Shown here: piece by piece, positions 48,660 to 63,707 of the stretch
Layout of the letters: each line of letters begins with the position of its first letter
How positions within the stretch are numbered: position 1 is the stretch's first letter
Origin: Geosiphon pyriformis
Taxonomy: Eukaryota > Glomeromycota > Glomeromycetes > Archaeosporales > Geosiphonaceae
Direction: 5' to 3'
NCBI GenBank assembly: GCA_016748015.1
Contig: JAAOMT010000699.1
Span: 262,420 to 326,419 of the forward strand
DNA length: 64,000 nucleotides
Made by a program: the position numbers and the translations under genes
The notes under the pieces: model-generated
What the model was told of the DNA's origin: nothing
Databases searched by the model: none
Seen by the model: only the letters and a program-made list of their open reading frames with translations

Positions 48660-50517
48660 ATTACACTGCCGTTGTTTACAACTTGAATTATAAACAAAAA
48701 ACGGGATTGGTCATCAAATAAGGTTCCAAAGTTTAACGAATAATTTTCACTGGTTTTTCGTGTTGGTCGAACGTTTCATTTAAGATCTGCATAAAAGAAA
48801 TACCTATATGAAGTGAGAAACCCTCAATAATGATTTTAATTAAACGTCATATAACTTTGTTAATAATATTAGATAATTTTAAATTTTTCAGAGTTTTTTG
48901 TTTACCATTAGATGGAATTTTTTTTTTAAAAAAAAGATCAGGAATAGATATTAAATTCAGAGTATTTTATTACTTTTCGGTTTAAATTTCACGACATAAA
49001 TTTCAAAACTTTTTTTTTTTTTTTTTAATATAATGTTAAAGAAACTTCTAATTACAGTGTTCAAGAGTGAAGTTTACAATAAATATAAAATAGTTTCTTA
49101 AATGGTCATTTTTTGACTTTTGTACTCGTCAATTTACTTTTAATCGGACCATTTATGCAATAAAATCAAAGAGACCCAAAGAAGTTGACCTACCAAATCA
49201 ATGGTTCCAATTAAATCAACAGAAATTCATAAAATTTTTGATACCAAACAATTGGACACGTTTTTTATTGGACCATTCTGACCATCAGTTTGTCATAGCT
49301 TCTAATTCGTACACAAGTTTAAATTCCCACATTCAATATGATTGCATTCAACCTTGTTCTTGTGTAAAAAATAAACCTGAAATTTGATTTTTCAACTTTA
49401 TTCAAATGGTGGTAATACGTTAGAATATATTATTTGCATATTTTTCAACAAAAAAAAAAAGAAAAAAAAAAGAAACAAACCGAAAAATAGGGTTTTTTCT
49501 ATTTTTATGATAAATTTTCTTTGGTCAAAGAAATTTTATTACACATGTGTCAGATATTCGAATTTTTTTCGGTAAATATAATATTATTAAAAGATTTTTT
49601 TATTGTATTAGTTTTCAAATCTTGTTCACAATTACCAAAGACAAAGACTAGAAAGTTTTTTTTTTTTTTTAAAAAAAAAATGGTTGCAAACAAATTATTA
49701 TTTTTTAAATTCAAGTTAAAAGATTCTAATATCTAAATTATTCATATTCCAAATTATCAAAAAAAATCTTTGATAAAATATATAATATAATTTTTTGCTC
49801 AAAAATTAAACTTTTATTTTATTTTTATTTTTTGAATTTTAAAATTAAAGTTTATCGTACTAAAATTCAATAAATCAATGCGAGATATTTAAATCTTTTA
49901 AAAATAAATTGGATTTTTATTTGTCACAAATATTTATTATTCATTCCAATCGATCGAAACTTAAATCAGTGATAAATTATTATTTTTTTTTAAAATTCAA
50001 CTCATAAATACCAAATAAATAATTTTTTTTAAAAAAAACATACCCTTAAAGTTTTTTTTTTAGAAAACTATAAAATAAACAAACTACAAATAAACAAACC
50101 AATTAAAATTCATTTTAAATTTAGAAATTGTGAAAAAAAAAACAAACTTATTTAGGCAATTTTTTAAAATTATTTTAAACCAATTAAAATTCTTACCTTG
50201 AAAAAAAAAAATTATGCAAAGGAAATTACTCTTTTAAATCAGTTAAATAATGAACAATTTATTTTTAATTAGCTTTGCATGATAAACATTACTTTTTTTA
50301 GATTTTCAAATTTCCACGAGACTAAAAAACATTATTTTCTTCATTTAATGCAATAACCCCATTGCTATATATCGTGTAACAGATTTTCACGGTAAATTTA
50401 AAGAAAAAGGAAAGTATTGAACTTTAAAGAACTTTAAAAAAATTTTCCTTTAATTATCATTTTAATTATTAAAAATATGAAAATTTATAAAACTTGTATA
50501 TTATTATAAATTTTTTC

Positions 50518-50587
<70 letters not shown>
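50518..50587. repeat. (AAT)n microsatellite
   Basis: About 23 AAT/ATA triplets with one extra A in the middle. Confidence 0.9.
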
Positions 50588-50718
50588 TGAAATTGATTCT
50601 ATATATAAAAAAATTGTATTTAATAACAATAATTAATTCAATTGCAAAGAATTTCTTTATCATTTTTAAATGTAAATTAGGTTATATTTCAAAGATTTGG
50701 TTTTTATGAGGGCTTCAC

Positions 50719-50749
<31 letters not shown>

Positions 50750-50750
50750 T
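50719..50750. repeat. (TTTC)n microsatellite
   Basis: Eight TTTC units. Confidence 0.9.
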
Positions 50751-51085
50751 ATTTAATCATATTAAAAAGGATAGACGGTAAATACAAAGATTTTTTGAAA
50801 GAACTTTTGTACATAACAATGCATAAGAAACTACAGCATGCATGAAAATGTACCATTATTGTATAAAAATGTAATTTTGCCCAATGGTGCTTTTCATTCT
50901 TTCACCACAAAAATGATTTCAATTTAAATATCCTCCGTGGCATATAATGCGTTTAGCCCTGAATAAATTGTTTTAGCTATCACCATTACATTTTGATCAT
51001 AATCACCAAATAAAATTTTATCTACCCAGACTAATTTACCGCATGCGTCAATGATGATACAACAAAAAATATTAAAAGTATTGAA

Positions 51086-51099
51086 TGATAATGATAATA

Positions 51100-51139
<40 letters not shown>
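51086..51139. repeat. (GAT)n microsatellite
   Basis: Mixed AAT/GAT triplets turning into about 13 pure GAT units. A shorter GAT run also occurs at 52502-52527. Confidence 0.9.
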
Positions 51140-52184
51140 CTAAAAAATGCAGAAATAAAAAGTAACCAAACAAAAATACACCCAACTGCCCTGCAGTACT
51201 TTTACGTCAATATAGAATTAGACAAATAAAAAGGGGGTGAAAATTTAATTTTGTGACTTTGGAAAATTTTTTATCAGAGAACAAAAAGAATCTAGAATTC
51301 GGGTTTGTTTACTTTTTTAAATACTAAAATTATTTTAATACACACACGAACCAATATTCAGAAAAAAATGGTTTGCATGTTTGTGCACACAACAAAATGC
51401 TTTGAATTGATTACTTTTGAGTCTATTCATAAATTTTTAATGTTTCTTTATGTTCACAACAAGAAACCAAAATGCATCCCCAGTTATTCATGGATTTTCC
51501 TTCATCTACTGTTTAATGTATTAATCTATTTATTTTTAATAAAAAGGAAAATTATTTTGTTAAAGTTAACTGCAGAGCCCCCACATTTGGTGACAAAGCG
51601 AAAATTATTGTATTAAGAAAACGCACTTACCATTCAAATGCACTGTTCTAAAAGGACAAAAAAATTTTTGTTTATTAAAGCAAAAAAATTTAAAAAAAAA
51701 AAATTGATTTCTTTATTTATCCCAGTCACAAAAACTTTTTGTTTTCGTCACTTTCCTTTTTCTCTGCATTGTATTAACTACCCCTTCAATTTTATATTAA
51801 CTACGACATAATATAAAACGAAATAACTAATAAACCAAGGTACGAAGTTGATCTTACTCCAGATTTTATATTAAACATACCTTGAAATAGAATTGGGTGT
51901 GAAAATTAAATTAACTTTCCTTGCTTAAAAAAATTATAATTTGTTTTTTAGTAAAAGTTTTTATATATATATATTCACCCTCCTGGCTTCAATTCTTTTG
52001 CCATCACGACATCCCGAATCATCTGTTCTTTAGTTCAATGGTTTTCCTCCTCCTTCATTATTCACATTGAATCTTTTTAGCTAATTTTAATCCAAATTCT
52101 ACACGCCAATTTGGACTAGAAAGATTTTCAAAATCAAAAAACTCGACGTCATCAATCATTTTCACACTTTTACGGATCTTTTGC

Positions 52185-52336
52185 TATCACTCTCTCTCTT
52201 TCTATCACTCTCTCTCTTTCTATCACTCTCTCTCTTTCTATCACTCTCTCTCTTTCTATCACTCTCTCTTTCTCTCTTTCTTTCTTTCTTTCTTTCTCTC
52301 TCTTTCTCTCTCTCTCTCTCCCTCTTTCTCTCTTTT
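52185..52336. repeat. Polypyrimidine tract with 18-bp minisatellite
   Basis: Five units of tatcactctctctctttc, the last partial, run into a CT-only tract. About 150 bp with almost all purines on one strand. The overlapping frame (KRESDRKRES repeats on the minus strand) is an artefact of the repeat. Confidence 0.9.
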
Positions 52337-54736
52337 ATTAACAATCTACTAGATCAATTGAAAGCTTAATTTATAGATTATGTATATTTGTCATAATCTT
52401 AACATTCATCATACAATTCCATGACTTTTAAAGCATGATTAATAGATAGCTTTCAAAGATTTAACAACATCAACTCTGAAATCTTGGCTTTAAATAGCTA
52501 AATGATGATGATGATGATGATGATGATGGTGATTCTTTTTCATCTTTTTTCATCTTTTTCACGTTTAATTTGACCAAAGCAAATCGATCCCTTAATATTT
52601 ACGACAACTTTCCATCTTTATGGTATATCTCAAGTGGGCGATCATTTCCCTCAGGGAAACTTTACTGTCATGGAAAAGATTATGATGATTAACGCATTCA
52701 ACTTTTACACTTTAGTCTTCATTCAAATAAATTTGGAAACAACTATCTAAAACATAAAATTTCAGTCTCTTCAACCTTTTATTTGACGAGTGACCTATCA
52801 AAGCGTTAATTCCAAATCTTTATTCGTCCAGGGTAAAAACAGTAAAATAGTCGCATTAATTTAATTGGCTATTTGGCTTTCATATTATGCTTCTCAAACA
52901 CCCGTTAGCTTTTCTATGACGAGTTTTTCTCGGAATTTTTAACTTCAAAATTGAAAAAAAGCTTTTAAGCAACATCAATTTGATTATGAAAAAACATTAT
53001 ATCAAAAATTTTTTCATCCCTCTTGAGAAACTCTTTTGAAAAATTTCTTCCTCTAAAGAACAGATGATTACTCCTCTTCCATAAGACCCTTCAAATTCAC
53101 ACAACTCTCCTTTTTTTTTTCTTTTTTTGATGATAAAGGCGCTTTTACATTGAATTATAATCGTCAAAAACCTGGATGATTTAGAAGTTCACATAATTGT
53201 GATCAAAATTTTAATGATCTTAACCATCTAATGATTTAACGAAATTCCGCGCTTAACATTACATTCTTTAAACAAGTTAAAAATTATGACAAAAAAAATT
53301 CAAATCTCACAATACTCCATCTCTATATACAAAAATGAAAAAATTCTTGAGAATTTGAGATTATTTTTTTACCCTTTTTAACTTTTAATTTTTCTTAAAA
53401 TACGGTTATGACTCTATTGGAAATATTCTTTTTTTATTTTTCTCTTTTTCTATTTTTTTTTTTCCAATATGAAGATAATCTGTATTCTATTCTGATATCT
53501 GAATTGGAAGTTGTTATTTGATACTTGGAAGCTAAAAATTAGTCTCAAGACAAATAATGTTTCATTTTATCATTTTTTCTCTGATATCAAAATTTATTTC
53601 ATTCTTTTCAATTTTCCAAAAAAAATTTTAAAAAAAAATTATGTTCAAATTTAGATTGACAAAAAAGTTTCAGTTTTTCACAGAGTTTTTATTTTTCAGC
53701 TTCAGAATTTATTATACAATCAACAAACGAACTATACACCATTTGAAACGTTACGTTTTTTAAATTTTTTTTTTCTTTATTCATTCAAAATAGTCGCATC
53801 ATCGAACTCGACAAAGGACAATAATCGTGTTTAAAACCTAGAAATTTTTAGGATAGAAAATTTTCAGGTCTCGTAATCGAATTTTATTTCGCGTTTTTTT
53901 CCCTTTTTTTTTTTTTTTTGGTAGTATTTTAGGCTTAGGGTTTCCTTTGAAAAGGGTTTTGGGAATTTTTTGTATTTTTTTTTTATTAAGTCAAATTTTT
54001 TATATCACAATATAGAAACTTCTTATTCTTTTATAACTTTAAATTGAAACTTTTTAAAAGGAATTTTAATTTAAAGAATATTAAAAGCTTTTCGATTTTA
54101 GAATTTTTTTGTTGTCTCTGGCGGGGGTTTTGAGAGTTCTTTAGTAGTTTTAGTTTTCTTATTCTTTTTGTCATTTTTTTGATATAAAATATAAATATTA
54201 TTCATCATTTTTTATTTATCGTTTTGACTCTTTATTTAAATTTTTTTATGGTAACTTTTAACTTTCCGATCATTCAGTTTTTACATGATTTTCTTTGATT
54301 TCAGTTAATCATGTTTTCTTGTCCTTTTTTTATTTGGCAAAATTGTTTTTTTTTAATATTATAAAAATAAAAAATAAAAAAACATAATTATAGTTTACTT
54401 TGAAATTTTTGCGTAAATATTTTCATTTTTTTTTTATGAGTGAATATATTACAACAATTCAATATTTTTTTCAATTTTCAAACTCTTTGTATTTTTTCAA
54501 AAGATAAAATGGTCAATAAATGAAATCAAATTATAGCTGACTTTAATTTGATTTAAAAATCTTTGATTTATTGACTTTATTAAATGTTTTATTATTGAAA
54601 CTTGATCTCATCTATAATTTTGTTTAACGCTTTTTGCGATCAATCAAATTTTTTTATCTAAAGCGGAGTTACCGAATTCTGCTGATCAATTCGATTCAAT
54701 TAATTCATTGGTGTTACATAAAATGATCCCAATTGA

Positions 54737-54738
<2 letters not shown>

Positions 54739-54775
<37 letters not shown>

Positions 54776-54780
54776 TGTGT
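54739..54780. repeat. (GT)n microsatellite
   Basis: About 17 GT units, one interruption (ggtgtgt) at the end. Confidence 0.9.
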
Positions 54781-55040
54781 TAATTTTACACAAAAAAGTT
54801 TTGTAAATTTTTTTTGACTGCACAAACTCTTTTCCTACTTTTTTTAGAATTGATGAAAATCAAGGGTAAAATCAAATATATACAATACCGTTAATATTTT
54901 TGCATTTAATATATGCGTGTGATTAAAGAATTTACATGAAATATGATCTTTTTAATTTGTATCATTGAGCAATGAAAAAATTTCAGTTATTTAATTTTAA
55001 AAAAAAAATTCACCAAAGAAGATTTTTATTATTATTATCA

Positions 55041-55092
55041 TTTGATTTGATTTGATTTGATTTGATTTGATTTGATTTGATTTGATTTGATT
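55041..55092. repeat. (TTTGA)n microsatellite
   Basis: Ten exact TTTGA units. Confidence 0.92.
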
Positions 55093-55883
55093 AATTATGC
55101 ATAAATCTTTTTTAATCGATATAAACAATAGAACTTTTTACGCAAATTTTTTTTTCATTTTTAGGGTTTGGATTAATAAAGAGATATGTCCGAAGAGAAA
55201 AACTTTATTATTATTTGCATTGGTTTTTAATCAAAAGTCTCCCTAAAAAATTTAATTCATTACATAAAAAAATTCTTTTTTTTTTAAAAAGGTATCATAT
55301 TATATAACTATCATTGGATTTATTTGGCATATATTGGTAATAAAAAAAAAGCATTTTATTAACGTATTGATATCCGATAGAATTATTTTTGTATTAATTA
55401 GATTTGAAAAAGAATTCTTTTTTTAATTTGAAATCATAACCAATATAATCAAACCTTCTAATTTTGATTCTCCTATTAATAGGGAAAAAAAAAAGGTTTG
55501 TATTTTCTGTGTTTTTGATTAAATCAGATAAATGAGAGATAAAAAGTAAAATTATTTGAAATTTAATGTGTAATAAGAATAGTTTAAACTTTTTCTTCTT
55601 CCAAAAGAAACTTCTAAATATTAAAAGTATACATATATACTATATTATTATTATTATTATTATTATTCGGAAAAATAAATTTTTTATTATTATTTCAAAT
55701 TGATGGTTAAAAAATATATTATAATATTTTTAATTTTTAAATTTAATAAATGAAGATAAGAATGATAACGAGAATTGTATTGTTTATGATATCTTGGTTT
55801 AATACATCTTTTTTATGTTACAGTGTAACAAAATTTGATTATTCATGCAGAAAATAGTGAAAAATAAATGGATTAGCTGTTTG

Positions 55884-55906
55884 GGAAGGAAGGAAGGAAG
55901 GAAGGA
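55884..55906. repeat. (GGAA)n microsatellite
   Basis: Five GGAA units within a purine-only run. Confidence 0.85.
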
Positions 55907-56251
55907 AAAAACAAATATTGTGGAGATTTTTGAATAAAGTCTGGATCAATATTAAATATATTTAAAATAATCTCTATTTATAACATTTATTAATATAAAA
56001 AGTCAGCTATATATATATATTTCATTTAACGAATGCTTGATGAATGATCATAGTAGGTACCTGGTGAACCTGATGAATGATATGACATTGCATAAATAAA
56101 AACTATAAATGTTGATTTTTGATCACTGTTTGCCGAGAAATTTTTAATTTGAAGATTACATGTATAAAGTTTATTGATTTTTAGTGATCATTATTAAGAT
56201 ATTCTAGCAGCTGATTTCTCCTGCATCTTTTTTTTTTTTTTTTTTTTTTAA

Positions 56252-56271
56252 NNNNNNNNNNNNNNNNNNNN
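56252..56271. other. Assembly gap (20 N) between poly(T) and poly(A)
   Basis: 20 N flanked on the left by about 22 T and on the right by about 16 A. The gap probably arose because assembly failed at this inverted homopolymer. Confidence 0.95.
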
Positions 56272-56668
56272 TAAAAAAAAAAAAAAAAGGGTAAGTATTT
56301 TAATTGGTTTTTTAACTTTTATAGAAAAGATTATCATTATTATTGGTTTAAAATATTTAAAAGGTATCGGATGGCAAAAAAAAGGGAAATTATAAATGTT
56401 TAATAAAAATAAAATAAAATTTCAAAGCTTTTTATTTGTTGACGAAACGGAAATGATGACATGAAGATCTTTGTGTTTTAATTCAATTTTGTACGGCATT
56501 ACACAATACTAAAACCGAGTTTGATTAAATAAATTTTTTTTTTGTAAAAAAGTGATTTTTGAAATAATCACTTTTAGTTATGAGGAATAATCACTTTTAT
56601 ATTTAGATTATGTCTTAAATTTACCTTAATTTAAAAAAATTATTTATCTTTACATAATTTTAATCTTT

Positions 56669-56884
<216 letters not shown>

Positions 56885-58322
56885 AATTTTTAAACCATTT
56901 ATAATTTGAACTTATTATTTATGATTTTAACAAATTTTTCTAATTTATTATCACTTTTTTCAAATTATTATTTTTAATATGTCGAAAATTTAATAACCAT
57001 TTTGTTTTTATTTGGAAAATTAATGTGTTATCAAAAAAATTAATAAATAAATTTGTAATATAATTTTTAACTTTAAAACGTTCTTCTTCTTAACTTGAAG
57101 CTTTTTTCATTGAACGCATCTAATTTTCTCAACTGTTTCACTTAAAAAGTGAATTTTTTTTTTACTAAAAAGTCTCAAGAAAATTATAATGTTGATTTAT
57201 TCCTTTAAACTTTTATTAATAAATTTTTAATGAAATAAGCCTAGTGATAAAAATTAAACCAAAAATCCGATAACTCTTTATCACTCCTAAAATTTAAAAA
57301 TGGGAAAAAAATGTATGAAACAGTTTTTCAAAGTCATTTGATCAGATATTTGTAGATTTTAGAAAAAAAAACTTAATAATTTTTTAAATCAAATTTATAT
57401 TATACTCAAGAGAGAACATTTTATCAAATAAATATATAATTAAAATAAATTTTCATAACTGAGATAAAGTTAATTTTAATTTAATAATAATAATTTTTAT
57501 CAAATTTTTAAGATATTAATTTATATTTTTTAATTTTGAAACCTTATAAATAAATAATTATATTTACTTTAGAAAAATGTTTCAGTAAACAGTTACGTTC
57601 AAATTAATACTTTTTATTGAAAACGTTTTTTCTTATCGAGACAAATCTAATATGAAAGTATATAACCAAAAATGTACTTGAAAATACTGGCTCTCGTCAA
57701 AAAACAAAAGATCTTGTGATTATTATTTCGTCAGTTAAAACCTGATTTAAAACTAGAACTTTTGTTTTTGTTTTTTTAATACAGTTTACTTTTGTTAATT
57801 ATGTTTTTTATATACCCATAATCATTAGGATGAAAAAAATATATTTTTGTCTTAACTCTCTTATCACGAATTTTTCCTAATCGATGCATAAGGTTCGAGG
57901 ACGGATACCCCGTTTTAAATTTTAAAAACCTGTCTATAATTATGCATTCGAAACAGGGATGGCTTAAAATTTAGATTTGATGTATTCATAGAAATTGTTC
58001 AATATAATATTTTTTTCATTAAATGCGTAACTATTAAAAAATCAAACTAGGTAATTATTAGTCTAACAGAAACTTAGTTTTTTAGATCTACCATTGTGTT
58101 GAACAGGTTTGTAGACTGGTCCTTTAAGTTTTAGGAGTTTTTAGGTGTTGATCAATGAATGAGATTATCGAGTTACTTTAAACAAAAAGATTATTTTTCA
58201 ATTGAAAGGGGAATACACGTCAAAAAATTTAAAATTTTTCATATTCATTTTTAACTGAAAGAAATGAAAAAAATCAAATTTTCTAACAATATTAACTTTA
58301 AAAAGTACCCAAGGATGATTCA

Positions 58323-58323
<1 letters not shown>

Positions 58324-58364
<41 letters not shown>

Positions 58365-58367
58365 TCA
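58324..58367. repeat. (AAT)n microsatellite
   Basis: About 14 AAT units. Shorter ATT runs occur at 58488-58510 and near 58955. Confidence 0.88.
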
Positions 58368-59353
58368 AATTATTACTTTAATAAAAAATTTTAAAATAAT
58401 AATGTTTTTTTAAATTATAAAATATTAGCAAAAAAAATTTTAATCATGATTTTTATTTTGTTATTAAACCAAAAATTTATAAAATATATTATTATTATTA
58501 TTATTATTATGATGTATAAATGTATAATTTTTTCATATAATTTATTATATTAATTTTATAATGGTTTAATATTAATTTTTAAATATTTTTATTACACTAA
58601 ATATTTGATTTTTACATTTAATTATTAATTAATTCATTGATCTGATTATTAGTCTTTGTTATTATATTATTGATTTAAAAATTTAAAAATTTATTATCAA
58701 AACACATAAATATATTAATAATTTACAAATTAAACACAAAAACGTATTAATAATTTTTAATTAAACACATAAATATATTAATAATTTTTAATAAAACATA
58801 CAAATATTTTTTATTATTTCAATTATTAAAAATATTTATAAAATTATTATTATTATTAAATTTAGCCTTATTTTTTTTTTAATATCAAATTAGTTTCTAA
58901 TATTAATACGACACCTTTTTTTTTACTAAAATTTAAATAAAATCAAGAAATATTATTATTATTATTATTATTATTATAAACTAATTTAATATTTAATATT
59001 TAAAAAAATAAATAATTAATTAATTAATTAATTATATATTTCTCTTTTTTTTTCAAAAATATTTTTCAAGATTCCAAAAATCATTTAGCAAAGATCAAAT
59101 AATGAAAAAATTAAAAAATTTTTTTTTCATAAATCAATAAATATTATTAAAAAAAATAATTCTTTCAATTAAACATAAATAATCAAGATTTGACCTTAAG
59201 AAACACACCATATCATATTCTTTTATTTAATCGATTTTTCCAAAAAAAAAATATTCAGACAAACTTATAATTATTTCGATAAAATTATTTTGCCCTTTTT
59301 AATTAAATACATGATTTCTTTTTTTTTCTTTTTTCATAAATTTTTATAATGGC

Positions 59354-60711
59354 TTAATTTTTTTGGGCAAGAATTCTTACCATACGAATATGTGAATCGT
59401 AGTAATTAACTTCGCGACCCATTTCTGCAACCATATTATCGAACTCTGCTTGTTTTACCTCAAGGGCTGGCATCAAATGCTCTGCTTGGGCTTGGATCGC
59501 TAAGAGAGTATTTTGTGTCGTATAATCAGCTAGAAAACATCATTCGAAAAAAATATTATTCATAAATTTCGGTAATCAAAATATTCAAAACCAAAAATTA
59601 TTAAACGTTGAAGTTTACCAATTTTACCTAATGTACCGGCACTTTTTCTCATAGGTATCATAGCGACTTTATCCTCGACGAGTCGATATTCACCAGTTGA
59701 CTCAAGAAGTGATTTGAATGTATTCACAATGTCAATGTCAATTTGGTGACTTCTTAATCTTGTCAAAACTTTTGCAAGAAAAAAAACCATTATAAATTTC
59801 ATTTAGAGAGAGAATAATAGAGTTTATAAAAATAAATGTGATTGCTTAACTACATACGAGCAGATATAACTCGTTGGGTTGTAGGTCCAGGATTTTTGAT
59901 TTGGATATCTGGCTCTAATATCTAAAATTCGAAAAATTTTTTTTTAATCAAACTCTCTCTCCCACGTAATCAATTTATATAGGTGTTAAAAAATAAATTA
60001 TGCCAAAGAAAAATTCATACCTCTATCCAACCACCTGAAGCTAATAATTTCGGTAATTTTTGAAGAATAAGGGTTTCCCAATTTTGGCTGGTAAACCACA
60101 ATAAAAAAAATCGAACATGTATATAATCAAACTGAATACGAAATGGTATTCCAGTTAAAATATCCGTTAAAATAAATTGTAGATTTCTGGGCTTTTGCGA
60201 CGGGAAAATATTTTGAAATTCAACACCGTAAAATTGTGTTGCTTTATATTCTCCTGCTAGTTCGCATAACCAGGTACCAGGTCCACATCTGTTAATCAAA
60301 AAAAATTTCAGGATTAAAAAAATGCTCTAGCTAATGAGAGATCAAAGGATGAGTTATTGTACATTGAAAAAAAAAAGTGTTTAAAAAATTTAAAACTCTG
60401 ATAAAAATTACGAACCCTATATCCAGCACCATAGCACCAGATCTCATTTTATAATCTACCGGGGCATGAAAGTTACCACCGAATATTTCTCGAAACATAT
60501 GATGTTGAACTTGCAAACGATCAACTTTTAATTAAAAAAGAAGCAATGCAAGATAATTAAAAAGAGTTGAAAAGCTAAGATTTTGAAATTGTGAAAAATA
60601 AAATGTATAATTACTCTCTTTCTCGGGCATAGGTCCAGAGTATGGGTAATGGTGATTTGTTGGTTTCGATTTTTTTTTGGAACGAATGTTTTTGGAAACT
60701 TGTATACCCAT
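59354..60711 (-). CDS. SAM-dependent methyltransferase
   Basis: Minus-strand exons 60711-60615, 60524-60416, 60288-60021, 59921-59858, 59768-59628 and 59529-59354 give 284 residues. The core is a class I Rossmann methyltransferase: motif I VLDIGCGPGTWLCELAG (residues about 62-78), an acidic end of strand 2 (GVEFQN), FILTDI, FDYIHVRFF and GGWIEILEPD. DRLQVQHHMFREIFGGNF before motif I and the VAEMGREVNYY tail fit the fungal family of this architecture. Each splice was checked by frame, and joining exons 2 and 3 restores the G-C-G-P-G loop. The N-terminus MGIQVSK fits an N-myristoylation signal (G2, S6, K7), so it may be membrane-attached. The substrate is unknown. Confidence 0.85.
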
Positions 60712-63671
60712 ATTTGGTTGACTGACTGGCTGGTTGATTGGTTGTTTAAGTTAATGAAAATAAATACAAAATGATGCAAATACTTTAAATACGTTCAAAA
60801 TAATTATGGTGAAAACAGGCATTTAAGTTATAAAAATGGAAGATTCACACACAAATTTGAAACTCAATCTTTAAATTTCAAGAGTGTCAAAGAGTCCTTT
60901 TAGGTTAAAAGAAAAACTTCACATAATTGGCTCATTATTTTATTTTATTGTACACCTACATTCGCAGCAAAATTTTAAAATTAACACCTGCATAGAAGTT
61001 AAATTTACATACGTTTCAGGGGGCAAATAAAATTTTTTAAAGGAATACAACAGTTTTGACACAAATTAAATCTCGATTCATCGTGGTAACCAATAAAAAA
61101 AAGTTATTGTGTATCATGATAACTGTATTTTTTAAAGTTCCAGAGATCAATTTATCAAAATATCCAGGGTAACGATAGAAAATTCCTTTTCCTAAAATTT
61201 TATTAGATCCTAAAAACTTTTTGTAAAATATTTTCCCATTTTTTATAATAATGATAATAATAATAATAGTAATGGATTTGAAAAAATTAATAATCAATCG
61301 ATTTATGCGAAATGATAATTTCACAAAAGATTAATATTTCTTCTCGATCATTTCAACAAATAAATCTTTCTCGGTAATTTCAACAAATGAATCTTCTTGG
61401 TGATTTCAATAAATAAATCCCTTTTTCCGTATTCTATTAAAATCATTAACTAGCCAGCACAAATCTTTACCCAGAAATAACCGAACGTTATTTATTAAAA
61501 GAAACCAGTTATTAACATGAGCTAGGAAGATCAAAAAAGTTTTGAAAATCATTAAAAAAAAAAAAGATTTTCTTTGGAAAATTTCCCGTAAACGGGAAAT
61601 CATTAATTGATTATGAGATCCCGGATCATTTAAAAGTATAATTCTTTAAAAAGAAAACTGATAAGATTTAAGATTAATGCAGGAGCTTTCAACCCACAGA
61701 CTGCAGGTTTATCAGTGAAAGGGGGGCACGAGGTGAAAAAAAATGGGGCTGAGTCATTGTGAAATCAAAATCAGAACTTTGCTGATTTTAGAATTTTGTG
61801 TTCCTTTCTCACAAGCAGATAATTTTGATTGTGCTAAAATGGAAATCAAATAATGACTCCTTCATTACCCAAACTTGTACAGCACATGATGAAATAAAAG
61901 CAAAAAGATTGAAAAAAAAAACGACAGAGCTCGTCTAATTTGATTTCTATTAACTAATCAGAAATATTGCTGGAACAATGAAAAATATTTTTGAAAGCAT
62001 TATTTCAAGAAAATCTTCTTTCTGTAAATTATAATTTGTCAAATTCAACAATTTCTTTCTTGTGATCGCGGAAAATCATTTTAACCACAATTTTTTTTCA
62101 TACAATTTAACAATATTCTCGGCGAAAATTTCACAAAGAGTAAAAATTGAGATTTAGAATAATCCTTGTCTTTTTTAAAACAAAATGTTGAAGATTTTTT
62201 AAATCTATCACCATTAAAAAATCTGTTATTTTAGAATTTTATGGGAGTGACATTGGTTAGAAAATCTTAACATCGATTTAGCCTTGAATTTTATTATTAT
62301 GAGTTTTTAGATAACTCACATGGTACCCTTACTTCGGTTGGAACGGATCTTTCTCACATGAATAAATTTGTGTTTCATCAGCGTGTCAATTAAATTTTTA
62401 ATTCAATATGCGATGCGTTTGTACAAAATGTTTCTTCCTATCAATCAAACATTTTTGAAATTGGCCATATTTTTAAAATTGACCCTTTTACAGCTTCCCT
62501 TTTCAATGATTTAAAATTAAACCTGCGATTTTGAGAATTAATTTTTGAATTCAAGATTTAAATTTTTATCATTGATAAAATGACTGGCTTTTTAAAAATC
62601 TCAACGAGTGACAGAATCAAAAAAATTTAATTTTATATAAAAAGTTAATTTCATAATGAATTTAACTTAAACATTAGGAACTAATTTTTTTCTTGAACAC
62701 CTTTCTAAATCTGGTTGATTTTTATGTTCCTAGATTGTATATTTATAAACATTCATTTCTTGGATGAAATTCGATTTTAATACCTGACTAGTTAATTGTT
62801 CGCTTTTAGTTATCATTCATTGAATGATAACTAAAGTTGAAAATGAAAAATTTTTAAAAAGATGAGATTAAAAATTTTTGACTAAATGTACATGTATTTA
62901 AATTTCAAATAAATCTGATTCCACTTTAAAACTAATAGGAGCAAAGGGTTTAAAATTTTTTTTGAATTTAGCATAAACGTTGTATCCTTTTCTATACAAG
63001 AATCTTTATTCGAAAAATACCATCACCATTATAAAATTTCCAATTAAACTTACTTCTTCGCACGCTAAAGAGCGTATTAAAATCATCTAAAATTAGATGA
63101 AAGATTATTTAAACACACAAATGTACTCAACTTGATTCGAATATAAAAGCTGTTAAAATATAATTTTTAATCAAGCTTTAAAAACCAGTTTTGAAATTCA
63201 GAAAATCTTGTGAGAATATTCGTTTGGTAATGTGAGCAAGAAATTATTCAATATTGTGTATATCTGCATTGGCTTATTGAAAGTCAATTTTTGCAGAACT
63301 GTGCATCTTTTGTACAGCATTTTTAATATGCAAGTATTACGATTGCGTCTGGTAACAAATAACATGTATGCCATGTTATTGTCTAAAGATCATCTCAATG
63401 TAATTGTTGCATCTTCAAAAAACAGCTTCTAGCTATTTTCCTCATCCTATTTGTTTTGCGAGGCTCGATCATGTGTTAATATGGAGAAAGTGTGAATCTG
63501 CATGAATAGTTTATGTAAATCTTTTGGAACTTTTGGAGTCTTAGCAATAGGTTTATTAACAATTCTACGCTGAATAAGTATTTATTGAGCGCGTTATTGA
63601 TAATCCTTTTAAAATAACTTTTAGTTCATTTGTATTGAAACGAAATATGGATGGATGGATGGATGGAAGGA

Positions 63672-63707
<36 letters not shown>

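Noticed and set aside
51305-51616. 103-codon ORF in the gene desert
   Set aside because: Composition follows the A+T-rich DNA, with no domain and no neighbouring exon that would extend it.
52162-52369. KRESDR-repeat and Leu/Ser-repeat ORFs
   Set aside because: Both are translations of the CT-rich microsatellite on opposite strands.
57885-57925. tRNA T-loop-like ggttcgag
   Set aside because: No acceptor or anticodon stem could be paired around it.
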